44,269 nt of DNA from an uncultured Lewinella sp. (GCA_913057785.1 CAJXPD010000053.1:1-44269), one strand, 5' to 3'; positions 24,891 to 34,117 are shown, counted from the stretch's first letter. The notes: generated by a model from the letters alone, not told the origin. Numbers and translations are program-made.

Positions 24891-26096
24891 ATGGAGGTAT
24901 ACATATTTGATGCAGTTAGGAGTCCTAGAGGAAAGGGGCATCGGGAGAAAGGAGCCCTACGGGAGGTCAAGCCTGTGGACTTATTGTCTCAGTTGTACGG
25001 TGCGCTAGAGAAGCGAAATGGCATAAGGGGTGGTGATGTAGAATCGGTAATTCTGGGCTGCGTGGGCCAGGTCAAAGGACAAGGGGCGAATATAGCCAAG
25101 ATTTCTACTTTGTACCATGGCTGGGGAGATCACATCGAAGGCATGACGGTCAACACCTTTTGCTCCTCAGGCATGACGGCTATTGGTCTCGCCTATGCTA
25201 AGGTCAAGGCCGGCTTAAACGACATGATTGTAGCGGGAGGAATTGAAATGCTTTCTCAAGTACCTATGTTCGCCGACAAAGGTGCTTGGTTCTCAGATCC
25301 TCAGGTGGCTGAAAAAACAGGCTATACCATCATGGGTGTTTCGGCTGATTTGATTGCTTCTATGGAGGGCTTTTCCTTTGATGCATTGAATCAATATGCA
25401 GTACAATCGCATCAAAGAGCTGAAAATGCCACGAAAAAAGGATATTTTAAGGACTCTTTAATCCCCATACAAGATGATACAGGGGAGATTTTGTTGGACA
25501 AAGACGAATGTATCCGAGGTAATACAAGCCTGGAAAGGCTCAACCAACTCCCGCCTGTTTTCGAAGCCTTTACCACACCCCAAATCCGGGCAAAAATTAC
25601 TCAAACCTATCCTCGACTGCAACAGCTTGAGCACTTTCATACGGTAGGAACATCTCCGACTATGGCCGATGGAGCTAGCCTACTGTTATTGGGCAGCTTG
25701 GAGAAAGGGCAAGCGCTAGGCTTACAGCCCAAGGCAAGGATTCGTTCCTTGGATAGCACGGCCTGCGAGCCCCTGATCATGTTGCTGGGCGGACAATACT
25801 CCGCAGAGAAGGCCGTGACGAAAGCAGGTTTAGAGATAAAGCATATAGGCCTGCACAATTTTGCGGAGGCTTTTTCAGCCTCTTGCCTCAAATACCAAAG
25901 AGATCTGGCTGTTGATCCAGATTGCTTCAATGTAAATGGGGGAACGATGACCATGGGGCATGCACAAGGTGCTAGTGGAGCAATGATTACTACCACCTTA
26001 TTGGATGAAATGGAGCGAAGAGACACACCGTTTGGTGTGGCGAGCATTAGTGGCGGAGCGGGACTTGGAGCCGCTTTGGTGGTGGAGCGAGTCTAG
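24891..26096 (+). CDS. Thiolase family acyltransferase with altered active site
   Basis: The 401-residue protein starts at MEVYIFDAVRSPRGKGHREKG; the ATG at 24840 would add 17 residues overlapping the previous gene. The acyl-accepting nucleophile is present in NTFCSSGMTA (Cys91), and GHAQGASGAM holds the expected His357. However the NEAF-type motif reads AEAF (325-328, Asn to Ala) and the C-terminal Cys loop reads ASISGGAGLG, with Ser386 at the place of the second catalytic cysteine. The fold seems intact, so it could be a thiolase with changed specificity or an acyltransferase. It is 28 bases after the carotenoid oxygenase gene. Confidence 0.88.
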   Translation: MEVYIFDAVRSPRGKGHREKGALREVKPVDLLSQLYGALEKRNGIRGGDVESVILGCVGQVKGQGANIAKISTLYHGWGDHIEGMTVNTFCSSGMTAIGLAYAKVKAGLNDMIVAGGIEMLSQVPMFADKGAWFSDPQVAEKTGYTIMGVSADLIASMEGFSFDALNQYAVQSHQRAENATKKGYFKDSLIPIQDDTGEILLDKDECIRGNTSLERLNQLPPVFEAFTTPQIRAKITQTYPRLQQLEHFHTVGTSPTMADGASLLLLGSLEKGQALGLQPKARIRSLDSTACEPLIMLLGGQYSAEKAVTKAGLEIKHIGLHNFAEAFSASCLKYQRDLAVDPDCFNVNGGTMTMGHAQGASGAMITTTLLDEMERRDTPFGVASISGGAGLGAALVVERV

Positions 26097-26171
26097 AACC
26101 ATTACTTTAATTTCTTGTTACAAGCATCATACCCTTGCTGAGCATATTCGACTAAACTAGAGCTGATTATC

Positions 26172-27032
26172 ATGAATAGATCACAAACCATTAAGAGCTT
26201 AATTATCGTTCCTACCATCGGATTCCTTGTGGCCTTGGCCGGATCCCAAAATGGGCTAGACTTTAATGGGTATCCGATATTTGCCATCTGTGTAGCAATG
26301 GCATTTCTCGTTAATTGGATTGCCTTTGTTCCGGCTTATCGCATGCAGTCCGAGAAATTCTATGATTTCACAGGAAGTCTTACTTATATCTCAGTGACGA
26401 TCGTCGCCTTGCTCTTAAGTGGGAAATTTGATCTTCGATCGATGATTCTTACTACGCTCGTAATGATTTGGGCGATACGTCTAGGTACTTTCTTGTTAAG
26501 ACGTGTACAAAAAGCTGGGAAAGATGATCGATTCGATGCTATAAAGCCGGACTTTTATCGCTTCTTAAATGCCTGGACTATTCAGGCACTTTGGGTAACC
26601 CTTACGGCTGCCCCAGCTTTTATCGCCATTTCTTCTGCCAAAGTCGTCGAAATTGGCCCTTTAGCCATTGCTGGTATAGTTGTCTGGTTGCTTGGTTTTA
26701 GTGTTGAGGTGGTGGCAGATCAGCAGAAGACGCAGTTCCGTAAAGATCCAGCCAATCGAGAAAAATTCATCTCATCCGGACTTTGGTCGCGTTCTCGTCA
26801 TCCAAATTACTTTGGAGAAATAGTCCTTTGGGTAGGCGTTACATTGATTGCTTTACCCGTATTGCAGGGATGGCAATGGGTAGCACTCATCTCTCCGCTT
26901 TTTGTGTTCTTATTACTAACCCGCGTGAGTGGCGTGCCCATGCTAGAGGCCAAGGCCGAAAAGAAATGGGGTGGGCAAGATGAATATGAGTCATACAAGG
27001 CAAATACACCAGTGCTAATTCCAAAGTTGTAG
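26172..27032 (+). CDS. DUF1295 membrane protein (steroid 5-alpha-reductase-like)
   Basis: The 286-residue integral membrane protein has about six to seven hydrophobic segments and the C-terminal signature SRHPNYFGEIVLWVGVTLIALP shared by DUF1295, steroid 5-alpha reductases and isoprenylcysteine methyltransferases. The family includes NADPH-dependent reductases of enone systems, but the reaction here cannot be told. It lies 75 bases after the second thiolase gene on the same strand. A role in handling a lipid or isoprenoid intermediate would suit the cluster. Start at MNRSQTIKS. Confidence 0.85.
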   Translation: MNRSQTIKSLIIVPTIGFLVALAGSQNGLDFNGYPIFAICVAMAFLVNWIAFVPAYRMQSEKFYDFTGSLTYISVTIVALLLSGKFDLRSMILTTLVMIWAIRLGTFLLRRVQKAGKDDRFDAIKPDFYRFLNAWTIQALWVTLTAAPAFIAISSAKVVEIGPLAIAGIVVWLLGFSVEVVADQQKTQFRKDPANREKFISSGLWSRSRHPNYFGEIVLWVGVTLIALPVLQGWQWVALISPLFVFLLLTRVSGVPMLEAKAEKKWGGQDEYESYKANTPVLIPKL

Positions 27033-27261
27033 AGAAAAACCTTGTTTTGTCCTAATTGGCAAAAGATTTACGACATTATATTTTGCAAAGTTGTTGAAAT
27101 TGCTCTTTTTTATTCTCTCTCCATTGATGTAGAAAGAGCTAGGATTGATTCAAGGAGTCGTAACTGGACTCATAAACCCCAAATACCCCAGTAAGAATCA
27201 CCAATCCCCACCCATTTTGTTATTGATATTTTTTTCTATTAAAAAGTAAAATCCTCAACAT

Positions 27262-28695
27262 ATGAACACAGCCGTATCGGAACCAGTAGTGGACACACAA
27301 ATAGAAGATATTCAGAGAATATTTGATCTGCAACAAAAGCATCAATATGAACTAGGAAATACAACTGCAGCGCAGCGTATTGCCAAACTGAATAAACTGC
27401 ATGATGCCGTCTTGCGCTATCGACCTGAGATCAAAGAGGCATTGTATCAGGATTACCGTAAGCATCCCAGTGAAGTAGACTTAACGGAGATTTATCCGGT
27501 GACTTCGGAGATCAAGCATACCAAGCGCAATATTCGTTCTTGGATGAGCAGTAAGCGAGTTCCTACGCCTCTGGCCTTGATGGGATCAAGTTCTCGGGTG
27601 GTGTATGAGCCCAAAGGTGTGGTATTGTTAATCTCTCCCTGGAATTTTCCGATCAACTTAACCTTGGGGCCTTTGGTGTCCGCGATTGCCGCCGGAAATA
27701 CGGTTATAATCAAGCCTTCCGAGATGACGCCTAATGCCTCTGGAGTCATGAAAAAATTGTTGGGAGAAATCTTTGAGGAGAAAGAAATAGCGGTTCTGGA
27801 AGGCGGGGTCAGTACTTCTACGGAATTGTTGAAGCTTCCTTTTAATCACATTTTCTTTACCGGGGCTCCTAGTATAGGGAAAATCGTGATGAGGGCCGCT
27901 GCCGAGCATTTAAGTTCAGTGACCCTGGAGTTAGGTGGTAAGTCGCCTACGATTGTAGATGAGACAGCCAATGTGGAAACAGCTGCAAGAAGAATAGCCT
28001 GGGGGAAATTCGTCAATAATGGACAAGTTTGTATCGCTCCTGATTATTTGTTTGTACACGAAAGTAAGCAGGAGGAGTTTATGGCTGCTTTCAAAAAAAA
28101 TATGACTGCTTTCTACTCTGAAGATGCCTCCAAGGAATCTTCTTATGCAAGGATAGTGAATGGGAAGCATTACAATCGTGTGAAAGGATATGTGGATGAT
28201 GCCATGTCGAAAGGGGCGAAAATGGAAGCAGGAGGAAATTTTGACGAAAGTCAGGATTACATCTCCCCGACGCTGATGACCAATGTGGCTAAGGATTCGA
28301 AATTAATGACTGAGGAAATCTTTGGGCCGGTATTGCCTGTCTATAGCTTTACTAATATCGATACAGTCATAGACGAGATTAATTCCCGGGAGAAACCACT
28401 AGCACTGTACATTTACAGCAGTAAGAAGAAGAATATCAATTACATACTGGCCAATACGCGGGCTGGAGGAAGTTGCATTAACCACAATGCCGCTCACTTC
28501 TTCAATACAAATCTACCGTTCGGAGGATCCAATAACAGTGGAATTGGTAAGGCGCACGGTCACGCCGGCTTCCTGGAGTTCTCCAATGAGCGAGGCGTTT
28601 TCAAGCAACATATACCTAATGCATTGGAACTGCTGCTGCCTCCTTACAATGACTTTAAGCAGAAGCTGATTGATTTAACGATTAAGTGGTTCTAG
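27262..28695 (+). CDS. Aldehyde dehydrogenase, class 3-like
   Basis: The 477-residue enzyme oxidises an aldehyde to an acid with NAD(P)+. Motifs in order: PKGVVLLISPWNFP, KPSEMTPN, FFTGAPSIGK, the catalytic base Glu223 in TLELGGKSP, the nucleophile Cys257 in NNGQVCIAPDYL, and EEIFGPVLPV. The C-terminal extension after the catalytic domain (PPYNDFKQKLIDLTIKWF) resembles class 3 (fatty aldehyde) dehydrogenases. The gene is separated from the DUF1295 gene by 229 bases, so it may have its own promoter. A long-chain or isoprenoid aldehyde from the carotenoid oxygenase is a possible substrate (inference). Confidence 0.93.
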   Translation: MNTAVSEPVVDTQIEDIQRIFDLQQKHQYELGNTTAAQRIAKLNKLHDAVLRYRPEIKEALYQDYRKHPSEVDLTEIYPVTSEIKHTKRNIRSWMSSKRVPTPLALMGSSSRVVYEPKGVVLLISPWNFPINLTLGPLVSAIAAGNTVIIKPSEMTPNASGVMKKLLGEIFEEKEIAVLEGGVSTSTELLKLPFNHIFFTGAPSIGKIVMRAAAEHLSSVTLELGGKSPTIVDETANVETAARRIAWGKFVNNGQVCIAPDYLFVHESKQEEFMAAFKKNMTAFYSEDASKESSYARIVNGKHYNRVKGYVDDAMSKGAKMEAGGNFDESQDYISPTLMTNVAKDSKLMTEEIFGPVLPVYSFTNIDTVIDEINSREKPLALYIYSSKKKNINYILANTRAGGSCINHNAAHFFNTNLPFGGSNNSGIGKAHGHAGFLEFSNERGVFKQHIPNALELLLPPYNDFKQKLIDLTIKWF

Positions 28696-28711
28696 TCAGC
28701 AGTCAAGCCAG

Positions 28712-28755
28712 TTGGCCGGTGTTTTTAAATCATTAGATAGAAAAATACCGGCCAA
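28712..28755. terminator. Hairpin between convergent ALDH and hydrolase genes
   Basis: TTGGCCGGTGTTTTT (28712-28726) pairs with AAAAATACCGGCCAA (28741-28755) with one mismatch, around 14 bases. There is no T tract outside the stem, but T and A runs form the inner stem. It probably ends transcripts of one or both convergent genes. Confidence 0.5.
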
Positions 28756-28831
28756 TACAAGGGCGCGACCTTTGTTGCGTGCCTGCCTGGCCTGACAGGT
28801 CCTTACCAACAAATGGAACCCCTTCCGCGAT

Positions 28832-29866
28832 TCATAAAACCTTTCCCATCGTATTCAGAATTCCGGCTTGAATCTTTTCTCGATAGATCGCAGGAATATC
28901 ATGACCCATACCTTCAATAAATAGGGTGTCGGCACCTGGGATTAGAGGGGCATATTTCTGTGCGTGCTCAAACTTGACAAGCGGATCAGCTTTTCCATGC
29001 AATACTAAGGTGGGAACCGTGATCTTAGATAAATCTGCTAGCCTTGATCCTGAAACTTCCATGGCCTTTATTTGGTGGGTAGCGGCGTTAGGATTGTAGC
29101 CATTCCTTTCTTTTAATTCGTATAAGGTGTTTTGGGCGGTATATTTAATGTTGATGGCATAGGGACCATCACCTTTTAGTAGGTGACGAGTCATTATCTG
29201 GTTGTGGATATAGCTGCGATCTGATCGATCTACTAATTGCTTTAATGCGAGTTTCGTGAATTCGCTAGTTAAGGCATCGGAACCGGTAGGGACATCAGGA
29301 TCAGTGATGTGGCCAGAGGACATAATAGAAGTAAGGGAGGCGACCCGACCCGGAAAACTGATAGCCATTTGCTGCACAATCATGCCTCCCATCGAAGCAC
29401 CAATAACGTGTGCTTGGGATACATTGAGTGCATCTAGCACAGCTATGCCGTCTTTGGCCATGTCTTCCAGCGTATAAGGAACATCCTCATCCCAGTCCTT
29501 GATCCAGGAGGAGAGCCCCACATCACGATTGTCAAAGCGGACTACCTGATAGCCTGCGGCTAAGAAGGGTTGCATAAATTCGTTGTCCCAAATCATAGCA
29601 GAGGCGCCAAGGCCCATAACAAATAGAACGGTTCCTTTGATGGAATCGGAAGGTGTCTTCGATTCATACCAAATTTTGACATCGCCGTTGCTGGCCATAC
29701 CTGTTTCACCCGTCACAAAATTGGGAATCTCCGAGTTCATAGCCTCTTCCACGATGTCCTGGGTATCTTTTGGCAACTCAACTTGGCTTGAGTTTATGTA
29801 GTAAAAGAAGGAAAGAATAGCAATAGCGAGTAAGGCAGCGAAGCCAAGTAGCACTTTCTTGATCAT
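28832..29866 (-). CDS. Membrane-anchored or exported alpha/beta hydrolase
   Basis: I start at MIKKVLLGFAALLAIAILSFFYY, since it gives an N-terminal membrane segment or signal; the longer reading to 29932 adds 22 residues before it. The 344-residue protein has the oxyanion region VLFVMGLGASAMIWD, the nucleophile elbow GASMGG (Ser158), VLHGKADPLV with the acid, and the catalytic His in GMGHDIP. This is a serine hydrolase of the alpha/beta fold, acting on the outer face of the inner membrane or in the periplasm. The substrate is unknown. It is convergent with the aldehyde dehydrogenase gene. Confidence 0.88.
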   Translation of the reverse strand: MIKKVLLGFAALLAIAILSFFYYINSSQVELPKDTQDIVEEAMNSEIPNFVTGETGMASNGDVKIWYESKTPSDSIKGTVLFVMGLGASAMIWDNEFMQPFLAAGYQVVRFDNRDVGLSSWIKDWDEDVPYTLEDMAKDGIAVLDALNVSQAHVIGASMGGMIVQQMAISFPGRVASLTSIMSSGHITDPDVPTGSDALTSEFTKLALKQLVDRSDRSYIHNQIMTRHLLKGDGPYAINIKYTAQNTLYELKERNGYNPNAATHQIKAMEVSGSRLADLSKITVPTLVLHGKADPLVKFEHAQKYAPLIPGADTLFIEGMGHDIPAIYREKIQAGILNTMGKVL

Positions 29867-30024
29867 GTAGCTTGTGTTTTTAAAAGTCTGTAGTCCTAAC
29901 CCCAGAAAGATAATACAAAAGCAGCTGTTCATAATACTATTGGCAATCCTTATAGAGGTGCCTGAGGAGATTCGCCTGAATTTTGCTATTTTAAATGACT
30001 CTTCCTAGGCTTGAATCTTCTGAT

Positions 30025-30876
30025 ATGAAATACTGTCTATTATTACTTCCCGTTCTATTTTGCTTATCCTGTACCCGCTATCCTTCTTCGCCAGCCATGA
30101 ATTTCGATGAGATCTACGCCTGGTGCATCGTTCCTTTTGATAGTATGGAACGCACGCCAGCGCAACGGATGGCCATGTTGAAACGGCTCAATATCAAGCG
30201 TTACGCCTATGATTGGCGCGTAAAGCATTTGGAAAGCATGGCACAGGAATTGCAACTGGCTAAAGAAAATGATATTGAGGTGATATCCATATGGATGTGG
30301 ATAGACGCGCAATGGGATTCCGTTGGAAGACTTAACGGACCTAATGAAGAAGTTTTCAAGATCATTGAAGCGTCCGGTTATAAGGGACAACTCTGGGTGA
30401 GTTTTAATGCCAATTTTTTCGAAGGTCTGCCGGATCAAGAAGCGGTGAAGAGAGGAGCTGAGATGATTGCCTATTTGAGCCAGCGAGCTGCGGCTTTGGG
30501 CTGTAAAGTTGGGTTGTATAATCATGGAGATTGGTTCGGAGAACCGGCCCATCAAATTAAGCTTATCAAAGCCTTGCCAGATCAGGATTTGGGACTCATT
30601 TATAATTTTCATCATGGGCATCATCAGATTGATGCCTTCCCAGAATTGGTGCCGGAAATGCTCCCTTATCTTTGGTTTGTTAATCTTAACGGCTTGCGGA
30701 AAGGAGGCCCTAAGATTTTGACAATTGGCCAAGGTGACCATGAAAAAGAAATGATTGATTTACTGCTGTCGGCGGGGTACCAGGGTGATTTTGGTATTCT
30801 TGGCCATATAGAAGAGGAAGATGTAGAGCAAGTATTAAAGGCCAACCTTGATGGCCTTAAGGAACTGATGAAGTAA
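30025..30876 (+). CDS. Lipoprotein with TIM-barrel sugar isomerase/epimerase-like domain
   Basis: Starting at MKYCLLLLPVLFCLSCTRYP gives a lipoprotein signal with lipobox CLSC (Cys16); the ATG at 29995 would add ten residues before it. The following roughly 260 residues look like an AP-endonuclease-2/sugar phosphate isomerase TIM barrel: alternating beta/alpha units with VGLYNHGDWFGE, LGLIYNFHHGHHQ and WFVNLNG. His and Glu or Asp residues at strand ends could bind a metal. It is probably a membrane-bound sugar isomerase/epimerase-like protein, but many such proteins have no known reaction. It is followed 50 bases later by an unrelated gene. Confidence 0.75.
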   Translation: MKYCLLLLPVLFCLSCTRYPSSPAMNFDEIYAWCIVPFDSMERTPAQRMAMLKRLNIKRYAYDWRVKHLESMAQELQLAKENDIEVISIWMWIDAQWDSVGRLNGPNEEVFKIIEASGYKGQLWVSFNANFFEGLPDQEAVKRGAEMIAYLSQRAAALGCKVGLYNHGDWFGEPAHQIKLIKALPDQDLGLIYNFHHGHHQIDAFPELVPEMLPYLWFVNLNGLRKGGPKILTIGQGDHEKEMIDLLLSAGYQGDFGILGHIEEEDVEQVLKANLDGLKELMK

Positions 30877-30926
30877 ACCAGTAGGATAAAGTTTTCACCC
30901 CTTTTTTCTAATCTTAAAATCATCTG

Positions 30927-31547
30927 ATGATTCCTGAAGTTGATCAATATCTGTTAGAAGGCTGTGGGCGCTGTAAATTTGGCGGTACGCCTGACTGCAA
31001 GGTTCATACCTGGGAAGCAGAACTTCAGCGACTACGGCGTATCCTATCGGGCTCAGGCCTGAAAGAGGAGCTGAAATGGGGTGTTCCTTGTTATACCTGG
31101 GAAGGTAAAAATGTCCTGGTGGTTAGTGCCTTTAAAGCGTATGCTGCGCTCAGCTTTTTCAAAGGGGTATTGCTGAAAGATCATCACAAACTTTTACATA
31201 CTCCTGGAAAAAATTCGCAGGCTAGCCGGGTTTTGAAATTTACGGCTGTTGAGCAAATATTGGAACTAGAACCCATTATTAAGGCATGTGTGGAAGAGGC
31301 TATTGAGATTGAAAAGGCTGGATTAAAGGTAGAATTCAAAAAGAATCCAGAACCCATTCCCGAGGAGCTACAACTCGAATTGGAGCTTAACCCCGATCTG
31401 AAATTAGCTTTTGAGGCATTAACACCGGGCCGACAAAGAGGGTATATCCTCTATTTTTCTGCTCCGAAGCAATCAAAAACCAGAACGGCTCGGATTGCAA
31501 AGTATATACCCAAAATTCTCACCGGTAAAGGTTTTCATGATCGCTAA
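30927..31547 (+). CDS. YdeI/DUF1801 family protein
   Basis: The 206-residue cytoplasmic protein has an N-terminal DUF1801-like domain (ELKWGVPCYTWEGKNVLVVSAFKAYAALSFFKGVLL) and a C-terminal YdeI/OmpD-associated helix pair (ELNPDLKLAFEALTPGRQRGYILYFSAPKQSKTRTARIAKYIPKIL). Proteins with this layout are common in Bacteroidota; their role is not established. The N terminus carries four cysteines in a short span (CGRCKFGGTPDC plus a later Cys), which might bind a metal. Confidence 0.82.
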   Translation: MIPEVDQYLLEGCGRCKFGGTPDCKVHTWEAELQRLRRILSGSGLKEELKWGVPCYTWEGKNVLVVSAFKAYAALSFFKGVLLKDHHKLLHTPGKNSQASRVLKFTAVEQILELEPIIKACVEEAIEIEKAGLKVEFKKNPEPIPEELQLELELNPDLKLAFEALTPGRQRGYILYFSAPKQSKTRTARIAKYIPKILTGKGFHDR

Positions 31548-31755
31548 ACCAGTCTAATGAGAGGACAATAGCCTTCATCCCTACCCTGGACATAGAAAAA
31601 CCTCGTCCAGGAAGTAAACCACTTGTATAGGTTTTCATAATGAATTGTTAATCCCATTGCCGGGACCCCTTGGAAGGAGGGGGAGCAGGCAATTATCTTT
31701 ACCTTTAAGGGTGTGGGATGAGACAGCTTATTATTAGCTAAAATCACACCTGATC

Positions 31756-32463
31756 ATGAAAATGAAACTACCGCAGATTTTGTTTGCATTGTCCATTTCC
31801 ATCGCAGCTTGCAAGGTTACGGATCATACACAAGATCTTTCCGCTGTTCGGGGCATGATTCAAAATTCCCAATATGATTCGGCCTTGGTGGAATTGAGGA
31901 CAATCTTGGAGCAAGGTTCAGTGAAGCCGATGAGCTTGGTTTTAGACAAGGATATTGATCGGCTTATCCAGCATCCAGCATATAGACCCAAGATTAGAAC
32001 ACTTTTAAGAAGCTTTGCTGAAGATGAATCGGGAATCATGAAAGGCGAGGAGGAGGTAGGTCAACGGATCAAGGTTCAGGGGGTACTTTTGGACGAGCGT
32101 ACAGATCAGCCACTGGAGGGCGTATTGGTGGAACTGGTGCAGACAGACGCGGAGGGGAAGTATTTCGAAGAAGAATCACTTTGGAATCCTCGCTTATTCG
32201 CCTATTTGAAGACCAATGCAGTGGGAGAATTTGCCATTGAAACTATACTTCCGGGAAGGTATCGCGATGATGAAGACGAATGGGTGCCTGCCCACATTCA
32301 TTTTACCTTGGAGAAGGAAGGATATCGAACCTACGCCAGTGAATTTTCCTTTGATACAGATACTGTTCTATTGAATAGGGGGAATACAGATGCCATACCG
32401 ATAGCTAAACGTGTAAAGGACTTTGAATATGAGGTAGTCATTCGGATGCAGAAAGCAGAATGA
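31756..32463 (+). CDS. Lipoprotein with intradiol ring-cleavage dioxygenase-like domain
   Basis: The 235-residue product has a lipoprotein signal with lipobox IAAC (Cys19), a helical linker of about 80 residues, then a beta sandwich like the catalytic domain of intradiol dioxygenases. GVLVELVQTDAEGKYF, NAVGEFAIETILPGRY and PAHIHFTLEKEGY follow the family pattern. Candidate ferric ligands Tyr169, His180 and His182 are present, and Tyr136 is a possible fourth. True members cleave catechol rings, whereas lipoprotein relatives in Bacteroidota have no known substrate. No catechol pathway genes are nearby. Confidence 0.75.
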   Translation: MKMKLPQILFALSISIAACKVTDHTQDLSAVRGMIQNSQYDSALVELRTILEQGSVKPMSLVLDKDIDRLIQHPAYRPKIRTLLRSFAEDESGIMKGEEEVGQRIKVQGVLLDERTDQPLEGVLVELVQTDAEGKYFEEESLWNPRLFAYLKTNAVGEFAIETILPGRYRDDEDEWVPAHIHFTLEKEGYRTYASEFSFDTDTVLLNRGNTDAIPIAKRVKDFEYEVVIRMQKAE

Positions 32464-32521
32464 TATTTTTTTTCTGTAGTTGTACTAAATGAATTGCGTT
32501 CAAAACTGGAAATAAATAATT

Positions 32522-33172
32522 ATGAAATTTGATCCAAAAAGATACAAGATCTATACCTGGAAGAGTGGGGTGATGCTTCATTGGATCATCAATCCAGGAC
32601 TGCTGATCAATGAACTAATTCTTGGGCAAAGGATACCAAAAATCAACTTGGAAGATCGGACTTCCAACAAACCAAGACTGGAACGTTCTTACGTGCCATG
32701 CCCTCACTGTGAAACGCTGCACGATTCCCGAACCTGGTCTACACAGAATGGGACGGGCTTTAAGAATTGGTTTGGCTTGTATTGTCCCAACTGTGGGGAG
32801 GTAATCCCTTGCTTAATGAATGCCTTCACCTTTATTATCCTAGCGTTTACTTTTCCGCTATGGGGTTGGTTCAAGGGGACATTAAAGAGAGCTTGGTTGG
32901 CGAAACAGCCCCAACGATTCGAGCAGCTAGAAGTCGAAAACATATATAATCCATACTCTGGTAAGGGTTGGGTGAGATATGGAATAATTTGGGCTGCTTT
33001 TATGTATGTATTGATGACCTTTATTTTCCCTTTATTGACCAACGATCCGATTACGAAAAAAGGGATACTACTTGGAATTCCAATCTGGCTCGTTGGAGGT
33101 TTACTCTTTGGATACTTCCTTCATCGATTTATGGGTAAACAAGGCGGGGGGGCAGCTACTGAAGAGGTGTAA
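32522..33172 (+). CDS. Membrane protein with a CxxC zinc ribbon
   Basis: The 216-residue protein has an N-terminal part with a treble-cysteine-pair ribbon, CPHC (Cys60, Cys63) and CPNC (Cys88, Cys91), which probably binds zinc. Two or three hydrophobic segments follow (about 98-116, 155-172, 183-203). I do not recognise a named family. It precedes the LytTR gene by 58 bases on the same strand, so the two could be cotranscribed. Confidence 0.72.
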   Translation: MKFDPKRYKIYTWKSGVMLHWIINPGLLINELILGQRIPKINLEDRTSNKPRLERSYVPCPHCETLHDSRTWSTQNGTGFKNWFGLYCPNCGEVIPCLMNAFTFIILAFTFPLWGWFKGTLKRAWLAKQPQRFEQLEVENIYNPYSGKGWVRYGIIWAAFMYVLMTFIFPLLTNDPITKKGILLGIPIWLVGGLLFGYFLHRFMGKQGGGAATEEV

Positions 33173-33230
33173 TGTTTCGTTTATTATTGTCGTAGAAACA
33201 GTTTATCGTTTTTAATTTCAGAATTGTCTC

Positions 33231-34022
33231 ATGAAGAAAGAATTGTTGTTGTTTGGACTTGTCTTAACTATAAACTTGACCTTAGGCTATCTCTACCAAA
33301 TTAGTAACGGAATCATCTGTTTCACCGAACTTAGTTTTTTAGCGGTGGGAGGTATTTTGTTTTGGGCAGCTTTGTATCGACCACTTAAGCGATTAACTCG
33401 TAAAATGGTAGGCACGGGCTCGCTAAGTAGTAAAAATCTTTTGGGATTAAGTGGGATTGGATTATTGACCAGCGTACTCAATCTTTTCTTCTGCCAAATA
33501 TTTTTGATTGCCGGTTTCGGTTTCTTGTTCAATTGTGAAAGCCCCTCTTTCAACACCTTAACTGCATCGCTTACCAATAATGTGGCGGGTAATCTTTTTT
33601 GCTTTGTAGCCTTAATTGCGACTTTTGTTAAAGACAAGGAACTGCCATTATCGAAACCGGAGAGAGAACAAGTACCTGCCATCGTTCCAAAATATATCCT
33701 GTTACAACATCAAAACGCCTCCGTCCGCGTGTGGCTAGATAGCATTAGTCATGCAACCGTAAGTCACAATGCTATTACGATTCATACCAAGGAACGTAGG
33801 TATGTAAAATACCAAAGCTTAAAAGCCTTTCAACAGGAACTTAGTTGTACGCAATTTCTTCGGGTCCATCGCTCCACACTCGTCAATATGGACCATGTGC
33901 TTGAGATGCACCCTAACGGCAACGGAGATGGTACACTCTTGTTGAAGAATCAAGAGACCATTCGCTTCAGCCGGGCTTACAAGGCAGCTATGCTAAAACA
34001 CCTCCAGCAGACTGAGATCTAA
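33231..34022 (+). CDS. Membrane-bound LytTR-type transcriptional regulator
   Basis: The 263-residue protein has four hydrophobic segments in the first 145 residues and then a LytTR DNA-binding domain (about 160-260): WLDSISHATVSHNAITIHTKERRYVKY, FLRVHRSTLVNMDHVLEMHP and LKNQETIRFSRAYKAAML. LytTR domains bind DNA through extended strands, usually at pairs of short direct repeats. With no receiver domain it would act as a one-component membrane sensor. The molybdenum hydroxylase genes start 107 bases downstream and may be a target, but no LytTR site was identified. Confidence 0.9.
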   Translation: MKKELLLFGLVLTINLTLGYLYQISNGIICFTELSFLAVGGILFWAALYRPLKRLTRKMVGTGSLSSKNLLGLSGIGLLTSVLNLFFCQIFLIAGFGFLFNCESPSFNTLTASLTNNVAGNLFCFVALIATFVKDKELPLSKPEREQVPAIVPKYILLQHQNASVRVWLDSISHATVSHNAITIHTKERRYVKYQSLKAFQQELSCTQFLRVHRSTLVNMDHVLEMHPNGNGDGTLLLKNQETIRFSRAYKAAMLKHLQQTEI

Positions 34023-34094
34023 CCTCCGCCTCGACTTACCCTTTCAATTTCGCTGCTCAGCATTTCCTTACATCATGCCGGTGTGTAATGCTTT

Positions 34095-34117
34095 TACTTT
34101 GGTTGTGAATCAAAGTA
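34095..34117. promoter_or_regulatory. Inverted repeat upstream of the molybdenum hydroxylase operon
   Basis: TACTTTG (34095-34101) and CAAAGTA (34111-34117) are exact reverse complements 9 bases apart, ending 12 bases before the start of the iron-sulfur subunit gene. It may be an operator, and the left arm overlaps a near-match to a -7 box. Confidence 0.35.

Noticed and set aside
26102..26287. 61-codon minus-strand ORF between the second thiolase and DUF1295 genes
   Set aside because: It mostly overlaps the start of the DUF1295 gene antisense and has no features.
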